Positions 46,027-53,295 of a DNA stretch of 64,000 nt are shown here, piece by piece. The stretch spans positions 1 through 64,000 of IMG/VR virus record IMGVR_UViG_3300036861_001106; one strand, given 5' to 3'. The notes beneath the pieces were generated by a model. It had not been told where the DNA came from. It saw only the letters and a list, made by a program, of their open reading frames with translations, and ran no database searches. This stretch comes from a virus. Position 1 is the first letter of the stretch; each line of letters begins with the position of its first letter. Position numbers and translations under genes: made by a program.

Positions 46027-46908
46027 TTGGCTGACCAGCTCAAGGTCTTTGGTGCGCTTGGCGGTGGCGTGGGTGACCTCTGGTGGGACTGGCTTCACGA
46101 ACCCAGCTTTCGCAAGCTGGCCAGTCTCGTGGAGCGCAATGGCGCGCGCGTGCGCATCTACTCCCAGTGTCACTGCGCTGGTGCTGCCACGGACCTGTTC
46201 CACGGTCACCCCCACGTCCATGAGGTCGTGGAGGAGCCCTGGGCACCACCCACGCCCGAGCTGCAGCACCGGTGGAACACCCCCACTGCGGATGGCTTCA
46301 TCCCGCTCTCGCGCAATGACCTGCTGCATGACGCGGGGGTGCGCCAACTTGACCTTCAACAACCGCAGATCCACCTGCTGGAGGGTGAGCGTCACCTGCT
46401 TGGTCAACTCCTGACGCGGCGCCCCTGCGTCGTGGCCCAGCCCTACGCGGGGCTCTCTGACCGCGATGGCTTTGACGTGGCTGCCATCGCACGGCTGGCT
46501 GCAGCCCTGCAGCACCTCGCACCGGCGGCCAGCCTCCTGGTGATTGGCCGGAACCATGACCGCGGCCACAAGTACACACAGGAGCTGTGCCCAGCCGCAC
46601 CAAACCTCACCGACCTGATTGATCAGCTCAACATTCGGGTGACCTACCACCTCGTGGCCAATTGTGACGCCTTTGTCGGGGCGCACTCAAACCTCATCCG
46701 CGCTGCCTGGGACCACCGGCGTCGCACGGTGCTGGTGGTGCCCGAGCCCCTGATGACGCGCCACCTGCCGACGCTGGACTCAAAGTACACCTACGGGCTG
46801 CGACACCCAGAAAATAGGGTATTCACGTATCCCTTCGACCATGGTCAGGAGCGACAATTTGACCAGCTCGACACCAGCGCCATCGCCGAGTTCCTCCTGC
46901 GGGGCTGA
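46027..46908 (+). CDS. GT9-like glycosyltransferase
   Basis: A 293-residue protein. GALGGGVGDLWWD near the N-terminus matches the Gly-rich loop of glycosyltransferase family 9, and the second half (LLVIGRNHDRGHKY, CDAFVGAHSNLIRAAW) fits the nucleotide-sugar side. It may work with the GT9 gene at 49523. TTG 46027 has AGGAGG upstream. Such enzymes add sugars to lipopolysaccharide-like glycans; the substrate here is unknown. Confidence 0.6.
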   Translation: MADQLKVFGALGGGVGDLWWDWLHEPSFRKLASLVERNGARVRIYSQCHCAGAATDLFHGHPHVHEVVEEPWAPPTPELQHRWNTPTADGFIPLSRNDLLHDAGVRQLDLQQPQIHLLEGERHLLGQLLTRRPCVVAQPYAGLSDRDGFDVAAIARLAAALQHLAPAASLLVIGRNHDRGHKYTQELCPAAPNLTDLIDQLNIRVTYHLVANCDAFVGAHSNLIRAAWDHRRRTVLVVPEPLMTRHLPTLDSKYTYGLRHPENRVFTYPFDHGQERQFDQLDTSAIAEFLLRG

Positions 46909-47641
46909 GCAGCGCGAGCGCTGCCCCGCCTGTGCTCGGGACTTGCTGTACCCCCACCAGCGGGGACTTGGCTACTGCTACCACTGCTTCACCTACTGTG
47001 CTGCTGACCGACACACGACTGCGGTCTATGACCGTGCCTACGTGGCAGAGCGCTATGATCGGTACCCAGCCATGCAGCAGATGAGCGAGCTGCGCCTGCG
47101 CGTGTTGTGGCACGTCCTGAGCCTGCACGAGTGTGCTGCCACCGGCGAGCAGCTTCGCCGGGGCCGGCTCCTGGACGTGGGGTACGGGAATGGCAGCTTC
47201 ATTCGCGCCGCCGCTGCCGTCGGGTGGGCTGCCGTGGGGAATGACGTCAACCCCACCGAGTACCCCGGTGTGCGGCGCGTGGCGCTGCCGACAGACCCAC
47301 TGCCGCCGGAGGAGCGCTACCGGGTCATCACGTTCTTCGACTCCCTGGAGCACTTCGAGGACCTGGCCGCGCCACGAGCGGCAGCGCTCAGCACTGACTG
47401 GCTGATGATCAGCGTGCCCCGGGCTCCCCGGAGCTTCCCCAGTCGACCCTGGAAGCACTTTCGACCTGGGGAGCACCACCACTACTGGTGGAACCCCCGG
47501 TCGTTCGAGCTGATCTTCACGACGCCGGAGGTGCAGGCGCGGCTCGTCTACGCCGAGCACCCGGAGGACCACATTCGCGGGACACTGCCGGATGGAGTGC
47601 CGAACATCATGACCTGTGTCCTGAGGCTGGAGCGGCTGTGA
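46841..47641 (+). CDS. SAM-dependent methyltransferase with N-terminal zinc ribbon
   Basis: A 266-residue protein. An N-terminal CPAC and CYHC pair precedes a class I methyltransferase core: RLLDVGYGNGSFI (motif I), then FFDSLEHFED and LMISVPRAP. This layout is that of sugar or lipid C/O-methyltransferases of the type 12 group. ATG 46841 overlaps the previous gene by 68 bases; a TTG at 46859 is an alternative and the true start may lie further in. Confidence 0.65.
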   Translation: MVRSDNLTSSTPAPSPSSSCGAEQRERCPACARDLLYPHQRGLGYCYHCFTYCAADRHTTAVYDRAYVAERYDRYPAMQQMSELRLRVLWHVLSLHECAATGEQLRRGRLLDVGYGNGSFIRAAAAVGWAAVGNDVNPTEYPGVRRVALPTDPLPPEERYRVITFFDSLEHFEDLAAPRAAALSTDWLMISVPRAPRSFPSRPWKHFRPGEHHHYWWNPRSFELIFTTPEVQARLVYAEHPEDHIRGTLPDGVPNIMTCVLRLERL

Positions 47642-48300
47642 GACACGACATCTTCCACGTCAGCGAGCGGTACCCAGTGCCCATCTCCAGCTTTGCAGTG
47701 CCCTCGGACATCACCATCTTTGGCGGCCGCTGGGCAGATGACACGTATTACGCGGATTACGCGGGCATTGCCAGGAAGTACCGGCCCGAGGAGATCCTGG
47801 AGATCGGGGTGCGCTTCGGTTACTCCGGCATTGCGATGTGCCTGGGTGCCCTTGCAGGACGCCCAAATTACGATCCAGAGGTGTGGATCCTCGGCTACGA
47901 TGGAATCGACGCTTGCTTCTTCAGTCACCCTGAAGATCCAGCAGTCTCAAGCAACGAGGTTGCCAGCGCGAACTTCGCAGCCCAGACGCCAAGCGTTGGT
48001 GTTGAGCTGTTTCGCCACGACACACGAGCGGGGCTGCCCGAGAAGGTGTGTCAGTACCTTGGAGTCTATGACCTTGTCAACGTTGACGGGGACCACTCCT
48101 ACGAGGGGTGCTACCGCGACCTTGTCAACATCTGGCCCCTGACTGCCCCTGGTGCGGTTGTGATCGTAGACGACACGGGGATGACCGACGTGAAGCGCGC
48201 GGTGGAGCAGTTCCGTGACGAGCACCTTGCGGAGTTGCAGGCGTTCCAGTGGCACGAGAATGAGCGTGGGCTGGCGCTCCTGCAGCGGAACGCAGGCTGA
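47638..48300 (+). CDS. Class I methyltransferase (Methyltransf_24-like)
   Basis: A 220-residue protein with EILEIGVRFGYSGIAMCLGAL, ILGYDGIDACF, YDLVNVDGDHSYEGCYRDL and GAVVIVDDTGM, the order seen in methyltransferase 24 and cephalosporin-hydroxylase-like proteins. GTG 47638 overlaps the previous stop. It is a clear paralogue of the gene at 48843. Confidence 0.7.
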   Translation: MRHDIFHVSERYPVPISSFAVPSDITIFGGRWADDTYYADYAGIARKYRPEEILEIGVRFGYSGIAMCLGALAGRPNYDPEVWILGYDGIDACFFSHPEDPAVSSNEVASANFAAQTPSVGVELFRHDTRAGLPEKVCQYLGVYDLVNVDGDHSYEGCYRDLVNIWPLTAPGAVVIVDDTGMTDVKRAVEQFRDEHLAELQAFQWHENERGLALLQRNAG

Positions 48301-48830
48301 TGGGAAAGCGTGCCTACTTTGTGCTTGGCCCCGAGAACTCCGGCACGAGGTTCTTCCGGCGGTGCCTCTGCTCGGCAGGGTGCTACGGTGACCCGGACGC
48401 CGGTGAGAGCACCGATGACCTGTGCTTCCGCGACAAGCCAAGCAAGCTCGCACTTGCGCGCAGCGTGCCCAATGGGCTGCTGGTGCCGGACGTGCTTGCC
48501 ATCGCGGGGCTGCTCAAGGCAGCGGGGTACCGGGTGACGCCCATCCTCATCTCTCGGCGCAGCGACTTCGTGGTGGCAGGGCAGTTGAAGAACTACGAGG
48601 GGCGCACCTTCGAGGCGGCGCGGCAGACGATCCTGGTGGCGGCCAAGCTGGCCTACGAGCTGGCGAGCTGGCTGAAGACGACCCTGGTCGTGGTGCCGTA
48701 CGGGCTCTTCGTGACGGTGCCGGAGGTGCGGGGACACCTGTTTGCGCAGCTCGGGCTGCCGCCGCCAACCGTCGAGGTCGTCAACGCCAATGAGAAGTAC
48801 GGGCTGGCAGGGCTGCTGCTGCCGTTCTGA
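48300..48830 (+). CDS. P-loop sulfotransferase- or kinase-like protein
   Basis: A 176-residue protein starting FVLGPENSGTRFFRRCL, a P-loop-like motif (GPExSGTR) found in a family of sulfotransferase/kinase-like proteins in polysaccharide clusters. The rest is alpha/beta (VTPILISRRSDFV, TTLVVVPYGLFV). ATG 48300 overlaps the previous stop. The substrate is unknown; a glycan is likely from the context. Confidence 0.55.
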   Translation: MGKRAYFVLGPENSGTRFFRRCLCSAGCYGDPDAGESTDDLCFRDKPSKLALARSVPNGLLVPDVLAIAGLLKAAGYRVTPILISRRSDFVVAGQLKNYEGRTFEAARQTILVAAKLAYELASWLKTTLVVVPYGLFVTVPEVRGHLFAQLGLPPPTVEVVNANEKYGLAGLLLPF

Positions 48831-48842
48831 GGGGAGGCTGAC

Positions 48843-49526
48843 TTGGTTGTCGAGGTGGAGTTCCTGACCGAGCCGGAGTGGTGGAAATTTGATCGTCGGC
48901 TGGTGGACCAGGTGGCCTTCCCGCTGGGTGACCGGTACCCGCAGGAGATCATCGACCGGTACTTCGCGGTCTACGGTGGCCTAGTCCACAAGTTCCGCCC
49001 ACGACACATGCTGGAGATTGGCGTGCGGTTCGGCTACACGGGCATCGTCTGCTGCGCGGCAGCGCTGGCGGCGGGCGTCGAGCGCTTCGAGTACCTGGGC
49101 ATCGACGATGAGAGCTACCACGCCGGGTCGTGCCAGCAGGCCAACGACAACTTCCGCATCGTTGGGTTCCACGCGCGCTGTCGGGCGCTGCGGTGGAACT
49201 CCTTCGACGGCATCCCGGCCAAGCTGGGGACCTTTGACCTCATCCACGTCGACGGCAACCACGACAAGCACGGGGTGCTCAATGACCTCATGAACGTGTG
49301 GCCCATCCTGCACCAGCGGGGCTTCGTGATCCTCGATGACTACTACTTCCCCCAGATCAGGGAGGCCATCGACCAGTGGCTGGAGGAGTTCGTGGACAGT
49401 GACAACGTCGTGGCGGTGCAGTTCGTGGAGGATGAGCGTGGCCACGCCATCATTCGCAAGACAGGGCTGCGCAGGGAGGAGCTGCAGGACCAGGAGGGGT
49501 TGGTGATGGAGGCCCTCACCCTGTGA
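48843..49526 (+). CDS. Class I methyltransferase, paralogue of 47638
   Basis: A 227-residue protein: MLEIGVRFGYTGIVCCAAAL, YLGIDDESYH, FDLIHVDGNHDKHGVLNDL and GFVILDDYYF match the gene at 47638 motif by motif. TTG 48843 has GGGGAGG upstream. The pair brackets the P-loop gene, suggesting one modification pathway. Confidence 0.7.
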   Translation: MVVEVEFLTEPEWWKFDRRLVDQVAFPLGDRYPQEIIDRYFAVYGGLVHKFRPRHMLEIGVRFGYTGIVCCAAALAAGVERFEYLGIDDESYHAGSCQQANDNFRIVGFHARCRALRWNSFDGIPAKLGTFDLIHVDGNHDKHGVLNDLMNVWPILHQRGFVILDDYYFPQIREAIDQWLEEFVDSDNVVAVQFVEDERGHAIIRKTGLRREELQDQEGLVMEALTL

Positions 49527-50563
49527 TTGCGGAGGCTACTCGCGTGCTCAAGGTGTGGCCCACTCGGGTTGTCCGTGAGCCAAAGCTCAAGAAGATCACC
49601 GTCTTCCGACAGCTTGGCGGAATCGGTGACGTCCTGATGTGCACGCCAGTGTTCCGCGGGCTCAAGGAGAAGTACCCCGGGTGCTTCTTGACCGTGGCGA
49701 CTGACAGCAGCTACATGGCGGGCTGTCTGCCGATGATCTTTCGGCACAACCCCTTCATCGACGATCTCGTTCACGTCAACCCCTTTGAGTTTGTCTGCTC
49801 TCCCACGCGGCACGTGCGGCAGGAGTTCCGCAACGCGCCGAACCACGCTGACATGGTGCCTCACTGCGTGCGGGACACGGACCTGGTGATCGACCTGAAC
49901 GTCGTCTGCGCCCTGACCGAGACTGCCCAGCAGCCCCACGTCAAGGACCACCGCACGGACATCTGGTGCCGGGCTGCGGGGGTGGCACCCTCCAACCGGC
50001 GCCCCATCCTGCACCTGACCGGCAGCGAGCTGGCGGAGGGAGCACGGTGGTGTGAGGAGCGCCTCGGGGCCGGCGTGCGGGTCGGCGTGGTGCTCACCAC
50101 CAAGGACCCGGCGCGGGACTGGCCCTTCGCCTCCCAGTTCGCCTGGGAGCTGCAGCAGCGTGGCTACAAGGTGTGCTCGATCGATGCACTCAAGAAGGTC
50201 ACGGACCAGGTGCCAGCCATGCTCGGCATGCACATCCGCAAGGTGGCTGCCGCCATCGCCCACCTCGACGTCGTCGTCTCCCCGGACACCGGCATCCTCC
50301 ACGTCGCGGGCACGCTGGGGGTGCCGGTCGTCGGCCTGTTTGGTCCCACCGACGGGGCCCTGCGGATGCGGGAGTACCCTGGTAGCTACGTCAACCCCAC
50401 CGCCATTGTGGACTGTGCTCCCTGCTGGTACCTGCATCCCTGCCGGAAGGAGAATCCGAAGGAGCCGGCGAAGCACTACGTGTGCATGCGACGCCTCACC
50501 AAGGAGCTGGTGCTCCACGAGCTGGAGGCCACCCTCCGACGCTTCGGCAAGGAGCCGCTGTAG
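49523..50563 (+). CDS. Glycosyltransferase family 9 (heptosyltransferase-like)
   Basis: A 346-residue protein, the usual GT9 length. RQLGGIGDVLMCTPV near residue 30, VGVVLTTKDPARDWP in the middle and VSPDTGILHVAGTLGVPVVGLFGPT near residue 255 are the standard GT9 blocks. The family transfers heptose or other sugars to lipopolysaccharide core. A Cys-rich segment near residue 290 (CAPCWYLHPC) is also common in this group. GTG 49523 overlaps the previous stop. Confidence 0.75.
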   Translation: MIAEATRVLKVWPTRVVREPKLKKITVFRQLGGIGDVLMCTPVFRGLKEKYPGCFLTVATDSSYMAGCLPMIFRHNPFIDDLVHVNPFEFVCSPTRHVRQEFRNAPNHADMVPHCVRDTDLVIDLNVVCALTETAQQPHVKDHRTDIWCRAAGVAPSNRRPILHLTGSELAEGARWCEERLGAGVRVGVVLTTKDPARDWPFASQFAWELQQRGYKVCSIDALKKVTDQVPAMLGMHIRKVAAAIAHLDVVVSPDTGILHVAGTLGVPVVGLFGPTDGALRMREYPGSYVNPTAIVDCAPCWYLHPCRKENPKEPAKHYVCMRRLTKELVLHELEATLRRFGKEPL

Positions 50564-50567
50564 GCGG

Positions 50568-50573
50568 TATAAT
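50568..50573 (+). promoter_or_regulatory. TATAAT -10 box before the gene at 50590
   Basis: A perfect TATAAT lies five bases after the glycosyltransferase stop. No good -35 box is found (CGGCAA at 17 bases), so this is a weak or activator-dependent promoter. Confidence 0.4.
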
Positions 50574-50589
50574 GACAAGGAGGAGCTTG

Positions 50590-50922
50590 ATGAAGATTCG
50601 TCAGTTCAGCGCGGTGGTTGTGGTCCTTGGCCTGTTCTTGCTGGCACTACCATTGCCGGCCAACGCCAGCCCCACCGGGCGGCGCAACACCGCCCTCGGA
50701 GTCAGCGCGCTGGCCATCTACGAGATTGCCCGGGGGAACAACGGGCTTGGGCTGCTGAGCGCCGCGGGCGCAGTCGTCGCTTGGAACCGCTACAGCCAGG
50801 GACGGCGCGAGGAGCGCTGCCGGGACGCCTTCAATGCGGGTTTCCGGGCGGGTGTGCGGCGGGCGTGGCGGGAGTGCCCCGACCGTGGGCGTCATCGGGG
50901 TCAGCGGCGTCGAGGCCGCTGA
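50590..50922 (+). CDS. Exported small protein
   Basis: A 110-residue protein with a signal peptide (VVVVLGLFLLALPLPANA, cleavage near ANA at residue 27). The mature part has a second hydrophobic stretch (ALGVSALAIYEIA) and a very basic Arg-rich tail. ATG 50590 has AAGGAGGAG upstream. It may insert in the envelope. Confidence 0.55.
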   Translation: MKIRQFSAVVVVLGLFLLALPLPANASPTGRRNTALGVSALAIYEIARGNNGLGLLSAAGAVVAWNRYSQGRREERCRDAFNAGFRAGVRRAWRECPDRGRHRGQRRRGR

Positions 50923-50935
50923 CGGGAGCTGAGCT

Positions 50936-51307
50936 GTGCCAGCGTCACTGAGAATGCTCGACAGCGACGAGTCCACGGTCATCACGACGTCCGATCAGGG
51001 GAACGTGCCGACCCCGGGCTCGTCCACCGCCAAGAAGTTCTTCGTGCAGAACTTCGGCACCTCGACAGCGGAGGACGTCGTGGTCACGATCGAGGCAGTG
51101 GGGACCAACGACGGGGCGGACTACACGCAGATCGCTGCGGATGTCGCGGGCTCGCCGGGGACGTTCAGCCAGAGCGACGTCAACCTGGGCGACATCGCTG
51201 CCTTGGACGACGCACCCTTCTGGGCGCAGATTGTCCAGCCGAGCGGCCTCACCGCTGACAACAATCCCCGGCGCAGCAGCCTCGTGGCGTCGGGCACAAC
51301 CGTCTAG
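50936..51307 (+). CDS. Small beta-rich virion protein
   Basis: A 123-residue protein (STAKKFFVQNFGTSTAEDVVVTI in essence) with an immunoglobulin-like strand pattern. GTG 50936 has GGGAGC upstream. It resembles small head or tail surface proteins in phages. No family is named. Confidence 0.5.
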   Translation: MPASLRMLDSDESTVITTSDQGNVPTPGSSTAKKFFVQNFGTSTAEDVVVTIEAVGTNDGADYTQIAADVAGSPGTFSQSDVNLGDIAALDDAPFWAQIVQPSGLTADNNPRRSSLVASGTTV

Positions 51308-51314
51308 GAGCACC

Positions 51315-51575
51315 ATGGGCAAGCAGGCTACGGACGTCGACGTCAAGACCACCACTGTTGAGCGCCACCTGGACCAGGCGACGGCGGACGCGCATGAGCT
51401 GGTGCCGGGCGACTGGTGTGTCCTCCTGAACGAGGAGGGCTTCGAGACCGGGCGGTGGGGCATCGTGTGCAACTCCCTGCGCAACACCGCGCACACCCTG
51501 GAGGTGCGGCTGGGGGCTGACCCGATCCGCACCTTCCCGCGCCGCAAGCTGCGGTGGCTGGGGCCGTTGGACTAA
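51315..51575 (+). CDS. Hypothetical protein
   Basis: An 86-residue protein, likely a small beta barrel (PGDWCVLLNEEGFETGRWGIV) with a basic tail. ATG 51315 follows AGGAGCACC. The function is unknown. Confidence 0.5.
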   Translation: MGKQATDVDVKTTTVERHLDQATADAHELVPGDWCVLLNEEGFETGRWGIVCNSLRNTAHTLEVRLGADPIRTFPRRKLRWLGPLD

Positions 51576-51585
51576 AGGAGAGGCA

Positions 51586-52161
51586 ATGGAGCGACGGGAC
51601 CTGTTTCGCAAGGCACTTGGCGCGGTTGCTGGCACAGCCTCGGCGCTGCTGGTGGGCCGCTACGTTGACCCGCCGGTGAGCGTGGCACGGCTGGAGGCGA
51701 CAGCCCTGGCGCCAGCCACGTTGGGGTTCTCCAGCCCGCCGCTTGAGCCGGGCAGCGTTGAGTGGTACTTTGCGGACGGCACCCTGAAGGGGACCACCGT
51801 GGTGCCCATCATCAATTACAAGGAAGATAGTGATCGCTACTTCATCCTTGCTGGTCACGTGCCGGCCATGTTGCTGGGCCACTGGTCCAAGACCCGGGTG
51901 CTTGACGTCGGTCTTGCCTGGACGTACTTGCACGGTGAGCGCGGTGACCTGACCCTGGGTGTGCCGGCAACTGGTCCGCTGGCCCCGGGGACCCTCTTCA
52001 TGTGGGCGGAGGGTCCGGCGGCTGGCCGCTGGGGCGTCGTGACCAAGCCCTACCTGCAGTTGCCAAGCATCCAGCGCCATCTGGCGGACGGGAACTTCGA
52101 GGCGATGCTGGCCACCGAGGAGGGTCGTGTCCTCCTCGTGCACCGCAGCCAACTGGGCTGA
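51586..52161 (+). CDS. Protein with Tat-like signal
   Basis: A 191-residue protein. The N-terminus MERRDLFRKALGAVAGTAS has a twin-arginine motif (ERRDLF) followed by a moderately hydrophobic stretch, as in Tat-exported proteins. The mature part is beta-rich with Trp and Tyr (WYFADGTLKGTTVVPII). ATG 51586 has AAGGAGAGG upstream. A Tat signal on a phage gene is uncommon; the function is unknown. Confidence 0.5.
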   Translation: MERRDLFRKALGAVAGTASALLVGRYVDPPVSVARLEATALAPATLGFSSPPLEPGSVEWYFADGTLKGTTVVPIINYKEDSDRYFILAGHVPAMLLGHWSKTRVLDVGLAWTYLHGERGDLTLGVPATGPLAPGTLFMWAEGPAAGRWGVVTKPYLQLPSIQRHLADGNFEAMLATEEGRVLLVHRSQLG

Positions 52162-52172
52162 GGGAGACCACC

Positions 52173-52340
52173 ATGACACTCAACCTGCTGCAGACTGTCG
52201 ACGCCCCGGAGAAGCCCATGGACCCGACGGCCCCGTGGTGGCCCAGGGAGGAGCCCCTGGCGCCGCCCACGGAGCCGGACGTGCCCTACGAGGCGCCGCC
52301 GGCGGACGATGAGCCGGACGACGATGAGGATGACGACTAG
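52173..52340 (+). CDS. Small acidic Pro-rich protein
   Basis: A 55-residue protein, Pro-rich in the middle and ending in a run of Asp and Glu (DDEPDDDEDDD). It is probably disordered. ATG 52173 has GGGAGA upstream. Its stop shares a CTAG with the convergent endonuclease gene. Confidence 0.5.
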   Translation: MTLNLLQTVDAPEKPMDPTAPWWPREEPLAPPTEPDVPYEAPPADDEPDDDEDDD

Positions 52341-53203
52341 CCGAAGCGGAGCTGGTCCCGGTACTTCGGGAGCGCCAGGTAGTGGTCCAGGACCCGCTGG
52401 CGCTTCCGGGGGAGGTAGATCGTGGCCCCCTCGTAGAGGAGGTTCACGATGGGGAGGCACTGAGCGTTGCCGTGAAACTGCAGCTTCCAGGCGGTCTTGC
52501 TGTTCTTGGCAGCGACGGTGTGACCACCAATCTCTGGTAGTTCGATTTTCAGATACTCATGTGCAGCCTTGGCAAATGCTTCGGTGGACACGATCTTGAT
52601 GGCGGCGTTCGGTGGGCATACCCCATCCTTGCGAGGGCGATTTCCAGCCTGGGATCGAAACATGCCGTCGCCGTCGAAGTAGCCGCGAAGATAATGCGGC
52701 TGCAAACGCCACGAGATGAAGTGCCAGGTAAGCTTTGTCGTCTTTCCTGGTATGATGCCAAATTTCTCAACATCTCGTAGAAGGTTGACCGAAACCAATG
52801 CGAGCCGGCTCGTGGGGTGTCCATTCGCAAGGTAATGGTACAGGGGATTTTCACACTCTGTGTCTCTCCTGAAAGACTCCAGGTGATCGGCATCTTTCGA
52901 TGAAAGATTTACGATTACAGAGTTTCTCTGCGGACAGGCGTAGCCGTCTGCAGCAAGGAAACCAAGCCAGTAGGCTTGGCGTTCAGTCTCAATTGAAGAA
53001 AAGTAGCCTTCATTGAGGCTGAACTTTCGCTGGCAAGCTGATCGGTCGCGCCTAGTTATGCCTGCCATTTTCAGACAGGCGTAGATTGGCATCTCTGAGC
53101 AGCCAAACAAAGCAGCGAGTTCGTAGGCGCTCTTGCCCTCTCGGTAGAGACGGCAAACGACTTCCTTCTGACATTCTGTGAGATGGCCTCTGTAGTTGCT
53201 CAT
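52337..53203 (-). CDS. Free-standing LAGLIDADG homing endonuclease
   Basis: A 288-residue protein. Residues 9-50 form an HTH domain (ELAALFGCSEMPIYACL). Two LAGLIDADG helices follow, YWLGFLAADGY (78-88) and YLRGYFDGDGMF (171-182), each with the catalytic Asp, so one chain makes a complete two-fold nuclease. ATG 53203 was chosen because a consensus promoter ends five bases before it. The coding DNA is poorer in GC than its neighbours. It lies antisense and directly upstream of a gene with two group I introns, and may promote their spread. Confidence 0.8.
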   Translation of the reverse strand: MSNYRGHLTECQKEVVCRLYREGKSAYELAALFGCSEMPIYACLKMAGITRRDRSACQRKFSLNEGYFSSIETERQAYWLGFLAADGYACPQRNSVIVNLSSKDADHLESFRRDTECENPLYHYLANGHPTSRLALVSVNLLRDVEKFGIIPGKTTKLTWHFISWRLQPHYLRGYFDGDGMFRSQAGNRPRKDGVCPPNAAIKIVSTEAFAKAAHEYLKIELPEIGGHTVAAKNSKTAWKLQFHGNAQCLPIVNLLYEGATIYLPRKRQRVLDHYLALPKYRDQLRFG

Positions 53204-53208
53204 ATCGG

Positions 53209-53237
53209 AGTCTACAGATTTTGTCTCCAAATGTCAA
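53209..53237 (-). promoter_or_regulatory. Promoter of the LAGLIDADG gene (leaderless)
   Basis: On the minus strand TTGACA (53232-53237) and TAGACT (53209-53214) have a 17-base spacer, and the ATG comes five bases after the -10 box, so the mRNA would be leaderless. Confidence 0.8.
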
Positions 53238-53295
53238 CTGGCTGCCACGACTTTTTGCGGGAGCGTGGCTAAAAAGTGAAAGGAGGTGCGGTCTC

